From NCBI GenBank assembly GCA_035546355.1, contig DATKEH010000060.1, forward strand, positions 1-6,227: DNA of 6,227 bases. The letters are read 5' to 3'. Positions 1 through 6,008 of the stretch are shown piece by piece. The notes beneath the pieces were generated by a model. That model saw nothing but the letters and a program-made list of their open reading frames with translations. It made no database searches and had not been told where the DNA came from. The first letter of the stretch is position 1; the number at the start of each line of letters is the position of its first letter. A program made the translations under genes and the position numbers. The stretch is from DATKEH01 sp035546355 (lineage in GTDB: Bacteria; Acidobacteriota; Thermoanaerobaculia; Multivoradales; JAIOJS01).

Positions 1-1814
1 GCCTCCTTGAGGTGCTCGAAGTCTCCCGCTTTCACCTCCCGCGCCGCCACCTTGCGCCGCAGGGCCCGCAGCGCCCCCACCAGCACCACCTCCTCCTCGC
101 TCAGGTCGGTGCCGAAGGGGAGCCGCGGCAGGTGCCCCTGCTGCCGCAGCGGCGCCAGGGCCTGCTCCAGCCGCTCGGGGAGGTTGCCCCGCGCGTGCTC
201 CGGCAGGCGGTAGCCCCGGGGCAGCTTCCCCGCCTCCTTCGCCGCCCGCACCAGCTCCTCCTGGAAGCGGCTGTCGGCCACCTCCACCATCGCCGCCGCC
301 ACCTCCTCGTCGGTGCGGCCGCGCAGGTCGGCCACCCCGTACTCGGTCACCAGCAGGTCCCGCAGGTGCCGCGGGATGGTGGCGTGGCCGTAGCTCCACA
401 CCACGTTGGAGGTGACCTCGCCGTCCGCCTCGCGGGCGCTGCGCACCATCAACACCGACCGCCCGTCGTCCAGGGCGTGCGCCATGGCGACGAAGTTGTA
501 CTGCCCGCCGACGCCGCTGATCAGGCGCCCGTCCTCCAGCCCGTCGGAGGCCACCGCCCCGAGCAGCGTCGCCTTGAGGCCGGTGTTGAGGAAGCGGGCG
601 TGGCGGCGCTGTCGCCGCTTGATCTCCTCGTCGCCGTGCAGCTCGTTGACCCAGGAGATCGAGGTCATGCGGAAGCGTTGGCGCTCCTGCCGCGGCAGCT
701 CGCGCAGGCGGCGGTAGAAGCTGCGCGGCCCGAGGAAGAAGCAGGAGTGGGCGATGGTTCCGTCGTCCACCTCGCGGCGCAGGATGCCCGCCTTGTAAAG
801 CTCGAGGAAGCCGTCGACCAGCATCTCGCTGGCGGCGAAGAGGCCCTCGGCGAAGGGGCCGGTGCCGCCGACGCGGGCGAACGCCGCCTGCTGCTCGCCG
901 TCGCCGCCGAGGGCGGCGAGGGCGCGGCGGTAGGCCTCGTTCTCGCGGTGGCGCAGCAGCAGCGACCAGGTGACGGCGTCGCCCAGGGCGCCGATGCCCA
1001 GCTGGATGGTGCCGCCGTCGCGCACCAGGGCGGCGGCGCGCAGGGCGATGGCGTAATCGGTGGTGTCGATCCCCTCGTTGGGCACGCTGGGGAGGTCGAA
1101 CTGCCACTGCGGGCCGTCGAGGATGCCGTCGAAGGCCTCTTCCGGCAGCATGGCGTCGCCGTAGAAGAAGGGGAGCTGGCGATTCACCTGCGCGAGCACC
1201 GCCACCGGCTCCCCCCGCAGCTCCCGGCGCCGCATCCGCGGGACGAGATCGAGGGTCAGGTCCGGATTACAGGACAGCGACAGGCGCGGCGCGCCGTCCA
1301 CCTCCTCCGCCCCCACCAGCTGCGCCAGCACGTTGAGGCCGGCGTCGAGGACGTCGCGCACGACGTGGGAGTAGTTGCTCGACGTATGGCCGCGCTGGGC
1401 GGCTGGGCTGTCGAGAAAGAAGCCGGGGAGCAAGTAGAACTCGCGCACCCGCGCGTTGCCCGGCAGCTCGCCCCGGCGCAGCGGCTCCACCCAGGCGAGC
1501 TCGGGGTAGTCGCCGAACAGGCGCTCGGAGAGCGGCTCGACCAGCCGTCGCTCGAGCTCGCTGCCCCAGCGCGGCCGGGACAGCGTCAGGGCCGTGTAGA
1601 TCGTCAGGTCGAGGGACGGATCGTCCATCGCCCGCTGCCAGAAGGCGTTGACCAGGTGGTTGGCCTTGCCCAGCCCCAGAGGGGTGCCGAGCACCACCCG
1701 CTTCCCCACCCGCTCGAGGGTGAAGTCGACGGCCTCCTCGGGGGTGCGGAATCGGCTGGGCGCGGGCACTGCGCGGTAGAGAGGGCAAGGCTGGTGCCAG
1801 CGGCTCCGCCCCAC
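1..1814 (-). CDS. Acetyl-CoA hydrolase/CoA-transferase family protein, long form (3' end cut by window)
   Basis: This is a class I CoA-transferase-fold enzyme expected to hydrolyse acetyl-CoA or move its CoA to another acid in the cytoplasm. The visible 604 codons run without a stop to base 1, so the C-terminus is missing. Family marks, in order: VLGTPLGLGK (about 41-50), SSNYSHVVRD (145-154), DGGTIQLGIGALGDA (266-280), SEM with Glu330 as candidate catalytic glutamate (inferred by family pattern, not by alignment), FFLGPRSFY (359-367), VGGQYNFVAMAH (435-446), and IPRHLRDLLVTEYGVADLRG (480-499), which marks the acetyl-CoA hydrolase C-terminal domain. The GTG at 1814 is chosen because AGGGCAGG lies 5 nt upstream. 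A second in-frame GTG at 1769 has no ribosome site but sits closer to the conserved start of the family. It is divergent from the Pat-like gene, 57 bp away. Family assignment is strong; whether it works as hydrolase or transferase, and on which acyl group, cannot be read here. Confidence 0.93.
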   Translation of the reverse strand, partial: MGRSRWHQPCPLYRAVPAPSRFRTPEEAVDFTLERVGKRVVLGTPLGLGKANHLVNAFWQRAMDDPSLDLTIYTALTLSRPRWGSELERRLVEPLSERLFGDYPELAWVEPLRRGELPGNARVREFYLLPGFFLDSPAAQRGHTSSNYSHVVRDVLDAGLNVLAQLVGAEEVDGAPRLSLSCNPDLTLDLVPRMRRRELRGEPVAVLAQVNRQLPFFYGDAMLPEEAFDGILDGPQWQFDLPSVPNEGIDTTDYAIALRAAALVRDGGTIQLGIGALGDAVTWSLLLRHRENEAYRRALAALGGDGEQQAAFARVGGTGPFAEGLFAASEMLVDGFLELYKAGILRREVDDGTIAHSCFFLGPRSFYRRLRELPRQERQRFRMTSISWVNELHGDEEIKRRQRRHARFLNTGLKATLLGAVASDGLEDGRLISGVGGQYNFVAMAHALDDGRSVLMVRSAREADGEVTSNVVWSYGHATIPRHLRDLLVTEYGVADLRGRTDEEVAAAMVEVADSRFQEELVRAAKEAGKLPRGYRLPEHARGNLPERLEQALAPLRQQGHLPRLPFGTDLSEEEVVLVGALRALRRKVAAREVKAGDFEHLKE

Positions 1815-1819
1815 CCACG

Positions 1820-1827
1820 CCTGCCCT
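1820..1827 (-). promoter_or_regulatory. Ribosome binding site deciding the GTG start at 1814
   Basis: Read on the minus strand this is AGGGCAGG, ending 5 nt before the GTG at 1814. The alternative GTG at 1769 is preceded by a pyrimidine-rich stretch with no purine-rich site. This favours the longer protein, though the extra 15 residues look poorly conserved for the family. Confidence 0.5.
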
Positions 1828-1854
1828 GCCGGGCGGCGGAACCCGGCCCGGCCG

Positions 1855-1883
1855 TTGCTATCCTCGGCCGCATGAGGTTCCAA
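1855..1883 (-). promoter_or_regulatory. Candidate sigma-70-type promoter for the acetyl-CoA hydrolase gene
   Basis: Read on the minus strand there is TTGGAA (1883-1878), a 17 nt spacer, then TAGCAA (1860-1855). Transcription would begin near 1848, leaving a leader of about 33 nt that includes the AGGGCAGG site. The -10 match is weak (three of six) and the -35 lies inside the start of the divergent gene. The call rests on spacing and on this being the only AT-richer stretch in the short gap. Confidence 0.25.
1859..1864 (+). promoter_or_regulatory. Candidate -10 box for the Pat-like gene, implying a near-leaderless mRNA
   Basis: TATCCT ends 7 nt before the ATG at 1872, so a promoter here would start transcription at or next to the ATG. 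No Shine-Dalgarno-like sequence is seen before that ATG, which fits a leaderless message. No convincing -35 is seen at the expected distance. The box overlaps the candidate promoter of the divergent gene, so the two would compete for polymerase. This is inference from a six-base match. Confidence 0.25.
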
Positions 1884-4610
1884 CCGACCTTTCGACCGCC
1901 GGAGAAGGGCGAGGGCCAGGAGGCCGGCACCCTGGTGCTGCGTACCGGCGGCCAGCTGCCGCTGTGGCGAGCGCTCCCCGAGGACGCCCAGATGCTGGCC
2001 GCCTTCCTCGCCCGCCTGCCCGACGAGGAGCGGCGGGAGGTCAGCGCCAGCCTGCGCCTCGACCCCGGCGAAGTGGGGGAGTTCCTGCGGCGGCTCACCG
2101 AGGGCGGCTCCGGCGAGGCCTTCTTCGCCGGCGGCGACGGCGGCGGCGACCAGGTGGTCGCCTTCGGCGCCTACCGCACCCTGGAAGGCGAGGACGCCGC
2201 CGCCATCACCCTCGCCGTGAGCCCGGAGCGGCGCCAGCAGGGGCTCGCCACCCTGCTGCTCGAGCGGCTGGCGGTGCTGGCGGCGCAGCGCGGGGTCGCC
2301 CGCCTGGTGGGCGTGGCCCGGCAGGAGAACGAGCCGCTGCTGGAGGTCTTCCGCCAGGGGGGGTTCGCCAGCGAGGAGGAGCGCCGGGGGGGCCTGGTAC
2401 GCCTCACCCTCGACACCCGCTCGGCCGAGGCCGCGGAGGGCCGGGACGGGGTGGGGTCGCGCGTCTTCGCCACCGCCTCGCTGCGCCCGATCTTCTACCC
2501 CGCCTCGGTGGCGGTGGTGGGCGCCTCGCGCGAGGAGGGCAGCGTCGGCCGCTCGATCCTCGACGCGCTGGTCGCCGGCGGCTTCCACGGGCCGGTCTTC
2601 CCGGTCAACCCCAAGGCGTCCTTCGTCGGCTCGATCAAGGCCTACCCCTCCCTCCCCGCCATCGGCGAGCCGGTCGACCTCGCCGTGGTGGCGGTGCCCG
2701 CCCGCGCCGTCCGCGCGGTGGTGGAGGAGTGCGCGCAGGTGGGCGTGCGCGGCCTGGTGGTGATCACCGCCGGCTTCGCCGAGACCGGCGAGCCGGGGCG
2801 GCAGCTGCAGGACGAGCTGCTGGCGGCGGTGCGCGGCCACGGCATGCGCATGGTGGGGCCGAACTGCCTGGGGATGATGCACACCGACCCGGAGGTGCGC
2901 CTCAACGCTTCGTTCGCGCCCCAGATGCCCCCGTTCGGCTCGGTGGCGCTGTGCTCGCAGAGCGGCGCCCTGGGCATCGCCATCATCGCTCTCGCCCGCC
3001 GGCTGGGCCTCGGCCTCTCCTCCTTCGTCAGCGTCGGCAACAAGGCCGACATCTCGGGCAACGACCTGCTCGAGTACTGGGAGGAGGACGGCAATACCGA
3101 GGTGGTGCTCTTCTACCTCGAGTCGTTCGGCAACCCGCGCCGCTTCGCCCGCATCGCCCGCCGGGTGGGCCGGCGCAAGCCGATCGTGGTGGTCAAGGCG
3201 GGGCGCACCCAGGCCGGCGGGCGCGCCGCCAGCTCCCACACCGCGGCGCTGGCCGCCGCCGAGACGGCGGTGGACGCGCTCTTCGCCCAGACCGGCATCA
3301 TCCGCGCCGACACCCTGGAGGAGATGTTCGACGTCGCCCGTGCCCTCACCGACCAGCCGCTGCCCCGCGGCCGGCGGGTGGCGGTGGTGACCAACGCCGG
3401 CGGGCCCGCCATCCTCTGCGTCGACGCCCTCGAGGCGGCGGGGCTGGAGGTGCGGCCGCTGTCGGACGCCACCCGCGACACCCTGCGAGGGCTGCTGCCG
3501 GCGGCGGCCTCGACGACCAATCCCGTCGACATGATCGCCTCGGCCACGCCCGAGACCTACCGCCGCGTGGTGGAGGTGGTGCTCGCCGACGAGGAGGTCG
3601 ACGCCCTGGTGGCCATCAACACGCCGGTGGCCATGTACCCCACCGAGCGGGTGGGGCGGGCGATCCTCGCCGGGGTGGAGGCGGCGCGCCAGCGCGGCGG
3701 CGCCGCCAAGCCGGTGTTCGCCTCCATCGTCGGCGGCGAGGAGCCGGTGTACGTGCTCACCGGGGAGAGCGGCGAGCGGATCCCCGTCTACACCTTCCCC
3801 GAGGCCATCGGCCGGTTGCTCGGCGCCGCCGCCGGCTACGCCGAGTGGCGTCGCGCCGACCCCGGCGTGTTCCCCGAGCTCCCCGGGCTCGACCTCGAAG
3901 CGGCGCGGCGGATCTGTACCCGCGCCCTGGAAGCGCGGGGGGAAGGGTGGCTGTCGGCGGCGGAGTCGCGGGATCTGCTCGCCGCCGCCGGGTTGCAGCT
4001 CGCCCGCGGCGGCGTCGCCGGCACCGCCGACGAGGCGGCGTCGATCGCCGACGACGTCGGCTACCCGGTGGCGGTCAAGCTGGCCTCCAGCGAGATCGTG
4101 CACAAGACGGAGGTCGGGGGCGTGGCGCTGGGGTTGGAGGACGCCGCCGCGGTGCGGGAGGCGTTCGCGGCCATCGAGGAGCGCCTGCGGCGGGAGGGGC
4201 GGCGGGAAGCGATGGAGGGGGTCCTGGTGCAGCCGATGATCGCCGGCTCGGCGGAGGTGATGATCGGTGCCCAGCTCGATCCCGTGTTCGGCCCCCTCAT
4301 CGCCTTCGGCCTCGGCGGCATCCACGTCGAGATCCTGCGCGACGTCGCCTTCCGCGTCAGCCCGCTGACGGATCGCGACGCGGCCCGGATGGTGCGGGAG
4401 ATCCGCGGCTTCCGGCTGCTCGAGGGGTACCGGGGCCATCCGCCGGGGGACGTCGCGGCGCTCGAGGAGGCCCTGCTGCGGGTGTCGCGGCTGGTGGAAT
4501 CGGCGCCCGAGATCGCCGAGCTCGACCTCAACCCGATCTTCGCCTGCGAGCCCGGCGACGGCTACCGCGTCGTCGACGCGCGGGTGCGGGTGGCTCCCCC
4601 GAAGCGGTAG
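1872..4610 (+). CDS. GNAT acetyltransferase fused to NDP-forming acyl-CoA synthetase (type II Pat-like)
   Basis: This 912-residue cytoplasmic protein joins a protein/small-molecule acetyltransferase domain to an acetate-CoA ligase (NDP-forming) module. Residues about 20-182 are GNAT, with the acetyl-CoA pyrophosphate loop RQQGLA at 121-126. From 203 comes a CoA-binding Rossmann domain (VVGAS 215-219), then the ligase CoA domains (GPNC 329-332, SQSGALG 362-368, GNKAD 389-393, TNAGGP 507-512, NPVD 550-553). From about 673 comes the ATP-grasp domain (VKLAS from 735, HKTEVGGV from 744, ELDLNP 883-888). His456 in ASSHTAAL matches the phosphohistidine of ADP-forming acetyl-CoA synthetases, and His744 matches their beta-subunit histidine. 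GNAT-first order is that of Streptomyces PatA; E. coli PatZ is the reverse. ATG 1872 is chosen because the frame upstream is antisense to a real gene; no ribosome site is seen. Likely roles are acetylation of acyl-CoA synthetases, or acetyl-CoA formation, or both. Domain calls are strong; the substrate is unknown. Confidence 0.94.
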   Translation: MRFQPTFRPPEKGEGQEAGTLVLRTGGQLPLWRALPEDAQMLAAFLARLPDEERREVSASLRLDPGEVGEFLRRLTEGGSGEAFFAGGDGGGDQVVAFGAYRTLEGEDAAAITLAVSPERRQQGLATLLLERLAVLAAQRGVARLVGVARQENEPLLEVFRQGGFASEEERRGGLVRLTLDTRSAEAAEGRDGVGSRVFATASLRPIFYPASVAVVGASREEGSVGRSILDALVAGGFHGPVFPVNPKASFVGSIKAYPSLPAIGEPVDLAVVAVPARAVRAVVEECAQVGVRGLVVITAGFAETGEPGRQLQDELLAAVRGHGMRMVGPNCLGMMHTDPEVRLNASFAPQMPPFGSVALCSQSGALGIAIIALARRLGLGLSSFVSVGNKADISGNDLLEYWEEDGNTEVVLFYLESFGNPRRFARIARRVGRRKPIVVVKAGRTQAGGRAASSHTAALAAAETAVDALFAQTGIIRADTLEEMFDVARALTDQPLPRGRRVAVVTNAGGPAILCVDALEAAGLEVRPLSDATRDTLRGLLPAAASTTNPVDMIASATPETYRRVVEVVLADEEVDALVAINTPVAMYPTERVGRAILAGVEAARQRGGAAKPVFASIVGGEEPVYVLTGESGERIPVYTFPEAIGRLLGAAAGYAEWRRADPGVFPELPGLDLEAARRICTRALEARGEGWLSAAESRDLLAAAGLQLARGGVAGTADEAASIADDVGYPVAVKLASSEIVHKTEVGGVALGLEDAAAVREAFAAIEERLRREGRREAMEGVLVQPMIAGSAEVMIGAQLDPVFGPLIAFGLGGIHVEILRDVAFRVSPLTDRDAARMVREIRGFRLLEGYRGHPPGDVAALEEALLRVSRLVESAPEIAELDLNPIFACEPGDGYRVVDARVRVAPPKR

Positions 4611-4651
4611 GGTCGCTGCGCGCCGGGCTTGTAAGAGTTGCCGCGCCCTCG

Positions 4652-4664
4652 TGTAGATCCTACA
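4652..4664. promoter_or_regulatory. Short palindrome, candidate operator upstream of the cytochrome gene
   Basis: TGTAG-ATC-CTACA is a perfect 5+5 inverted repeat around a 3 nt centre, in an AT-richer island within very GC-rich DNA. It lies about 50 bp before the cytochrome start and would cover the -35 side of the TATGAT box at 4683. The right arm also sits inside TACAAG (4661-4666), which is complementary to CTTGTA at 4628-4633. The layout suits a dimeric regulator, but no regulator gene is visible and a 10 bp match can arise by chance. Confidence 0.3.
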
Positions 4665-4682
4665 AGTAGAGGTCGCAACCTG

Positions 4683-4688
4683 TATGAT
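4683..4688 (+). promoter_or_regulatory. Candidate -10 box of the cytochrome gene promoter
   Basis: TATGAT matches five of six bases of the sigma-70 -10 consensus and stands out in this GC-rich window. Transcription would start near 4695, giving a leader of about 18 nt that contains GGGAAAG before the TTG at 4713. No good -35 is found; the stretch at the expected distance (about 4659-4666) is occupied by the palindrome, which could mean activator dependence. Confidence 0.35.
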
Positions 4689-4712
4689 TGCCACCAGCCG
4701 GGAAAGAACCCC

Positions 4713-5369
4713 TTGAAGCGTCTGCTCGCAACCGTCCTGATCACGCTGCTCGTCGTCGCCGCCGCGGTGATCGTCATCCCCTACACCGGAGCCATCGACG
4801 TCGCCGCCACCCGCCCCCACCCGCCGGGGGTGCACTGGTTCCTGGAGACCACCCAACAGCGGTCGGTGGCGAGACGGGCGGCGGCGATCCGCCCGCCGGA
4901 CGACCTGAGCGCGCCGCGGCGCGTCGCCCGCGGGCTGACGGCGTACCACCAGATGTGCGTCACCTGCCACGGCGCACCGGGAGTCGAGGCCTCGGAGATC
5001 GGCAAGGGGCTCAACCCGAAGCCGCCCGAGCTGTGGCGCCAGGAGGAACGCGAGATCGCCAGCGCCGATGCCGCCCGCGATTTCTGGGTGTTGCGACAGG
5101 GCATCAACATGACCGGCATGCCGGCCTTCGGCCCCACCCACGGCGACCGGGAGCTGTGGGACGTGGTGGCGTTTCTGCAGCAGCTCCCCGCGATGTCTGC
5201 CGAGTCGTACGCCACGGCCGTTGGCGAGGCGGGCCTCGAGCTGCACGCCGGCGGGCATGGCCACGGCGGCGAGGCCCACGGCGCCGAGAGCCCCGACGCC
5301 GCCGCGGCCGCCCCCCGGGAGGCGAGCGAAGACCACCACCACGAGCCCGGCGAGGAGCACCGCCACTAG
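4713..5369 (+). CDS. Membrane-anchored monoheme cytochrome c with histidine-rich tail
   Basis: This is a 218-residue electron carrier facing the periplasm. Residues 1-24 (MKRLL, then a hydrophobic run through VIVIP) form an uncleaved anchor or signal peptide. The heme site is CVTCH at 82-86, giving His86 and two thioether cysteines, followed by GAPG. Met136 in GMPAFG is the likely sixth iron ligand. GINMTGMPAFG, then LWDVVAFLQQLP, is typical of small class I cytochromes c. Residues 178-218 carry nine histidines with many Gly, Ala and Glu residues, and look like a flexible metal-binding tail. The TTG at 4713 is chosen because it puts the Lys-Arg and hydrophobic segment at the very N-terminus and has GGGAAAG 6 nt upstream. 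An upstream TTG at 4638 would add 25 residues of unlikely composition. It is the first of three plus-strand genes, 49 bp before the PPC gene. The redox partner is not visible. Confidence 0.9.
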   Translation: MKRLLATVLITLLVVAAAVIVIPYTGAIDVAATRPHPPGVHWFLETTQQRSVARRAAAIRPPDDLSAPRRVARGLTAYHQMCVTCHGAPGVEASEIGKGLNPKPPELWRQEEREIASADAARDFWVLRQGINMTGMPAFGPTHGDRELWDVVAFLQQLPAMSAESYATAVGEAGLELHAGGHGHGGEAHGAESPDAAAAAPREASEDHHHEPGEEHRH

Positions 5370-5405
5370 GCGCGAGCCGTCAGAGATCTCCGAGCGCCAC
5401 GGACG

Positions 5406-5414
5406 AGGAGGAGG
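5406..5414 (+). promoter_or_regulatory. Strong ribosome binding site of the PPC gene
   Basis: AGGAGGAGG ends 4 nt before the ATG at 5419; its first AGGAGG copy is 7 nt away. It fixes the PPC start at 5419, although the reading frame is open further upstream through the cytochrome gene. It is a much stronger site than those of the three genes to the left. Confidence 0.75.
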
Positions 5415-5418
5415 CCGG

Positions 5419-5856
5419 ATGAAGAACCACGTGCTCAGCGACCGCGACGGAGTCTGCACCTTCGTGCTGGTCTTCGAGCCGGGTGACGAGGTGATCGCCG
5501 AGCTCACCGCCTTCGCCCGCCATCACTCGCTCACCGCCAGCCGCTTCACCGGCATCGGCGCCTTCTCCGACGTGACCCTCGGGTTCTTCGACCTCGACGA
5601 CAAGGATTACCTGGAGATCCCGGTCGAGGAGCAGGTAGAGGTGCTGTCGCTCGTCGGCAACATAGCCCGCGGTCCGGACGGGCAACCCAGGGCGCACGCC
5701 CACGCGGTGGTGGGCACCCGGGACGGCACCGCCCGCGGCGGCCACCTGCTCGCCGGCCGCGTCCGCCCCACCCTCGAGGTGATCCTCACCGAGTCGCCCG
5801 GGCGCCTGCAGCGCGAGCTCGACGCCGCCACCGGGCTGCCGCTGATCGCGCTGTAG
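5419..5856 (+). CDS. PPC/DUF296 domain protein
   Basis: This 145-residue protein consists of a single PPC (plants and prokaryotes conserved, DUF296) domain. Family marks: FEPGDEVIAEL near the N-terminus, FTGIGAFSDVTLGFFD in the middle, and the metal-binding signature with His93, His95 (RAHAHAVVG) and His109 (GGHLLAGRV), followed by PTLEVIL. In structures of this family the three histidines bind zinc at a trimer interface. In plants the domain accompanies AT-hooks in DNA-binding proteins; no AT-hook is present here, and the bacterial stand-alone forms have no settled function. Length is normal for the stand-alone type. It probably shares a transcript with the cytochrome gene 49 bp upstream, since the gap has no clear terminator or promoter. 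It is likely soluble: no signal peptide or membrane segment is seen. Confidence 0.92.
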   Translation: MKNHVLSDRDGVCTFVLVFEPGDEVIAELTAFARHHSLTASRFTGIGAFSDVTLGFFDLDDKDYLEIPVEEQVEVLSLVGNIARGPDGQPRAHAHAVVGTRDGTARGGHLLAGRVRPTLEVILTESPGRLQRELDAATGLPLIAL

Positions 5857-6008
5857 CGCGCCGAACCGTGCGAGCGTGTGGCACCGCCCCTGCACGACAG
5901 GGTGGGGAAGGCGGGCCCGGGGTCGCGGTAGGGTCAGCAGAGCGGCCGTCGCCGCCGCGAGGGCGATCGCCGCCGCGCGTCCGATCATCCACAGCAGGAG
6001 GTCCCATC
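5857..6008. other. Intergenic gap before the ferritin-like gene
   Basis: No gene is supported in these 152 bp. CCCTG (5888-5892) and CAGGG (5898-5902) can form a 5 bp stem with a 5 nt loop, but no T-tract follows, so termination is doubtful. TAGGGT at 5929-5934 could serve as a high-GC -10 box for the next gene, without a clear -35. GGCGATCGCC at 5962-5971 is a perfect 10 bp palindrome of unknown meaning. The gap size suggests that the ferritin-like gene has its own promoter. Confidence 0.4.
5996..6001 (+). promoter_or_regulatory. Ribosome binding site of the ferritin-like gene
   Basis: AGGAGG lies 7 nt before the ATG at 6009, an ideal spacing. It decides this start over upstream in-frame codons such as the GTG at 5868, where the frame is open only by base composition. 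Confidence 0.8.

Noticed and set aside
1267..2098. Minus-strand frames starting at 1818 and at 2098
   Set aside because: Both are in the wrong frame relative to the hydrolase gene, whose own frame carries the conserved motifs and runs through the window edge.
12..4610. A single 1532-residue plus-strand protein
   Set aside because: Its first 620 codons are antisense to a clearly recognisable acetyl-CoA hydrolase/transferase and show no domain; only the part from ATG 1872 matches known families.
1964..4669. A 901-residue second plus-strand frame
   Set aside because: It is a +1/+2 shadow of the Pat-like gene: almost all Arg, Gly, Ala and Pro, with no motif.
5888..5902. Rho-independent terminator after the PPC gene
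   Set aside because: The stem is only 5 bp and no run of T follows.
4605..5935. Direct repeat CGGTAGGGTC at 4605-4614 and 5926-5935
   Set aside because: Ten matching bases with the first copy overlapping a stop codon; no matching flanks, spacing or symmetry, so probably chance.
5962..5971. GGCGATCGCC as a HIP1-type genome-wide repeat
   Set aside because: There is only this clear copy of the full 10-mer in the gap and nothing else here looks cyanobacterial; in DNA this GC-rich it may be chance.
5380..5988. A 202-residue minus-strand frame opposite the PPC gene
   Set aside because: The plus strand has a strong ribosome site and the full PPC signature; the minus frame has no recognisable domain and is explained by high GC.
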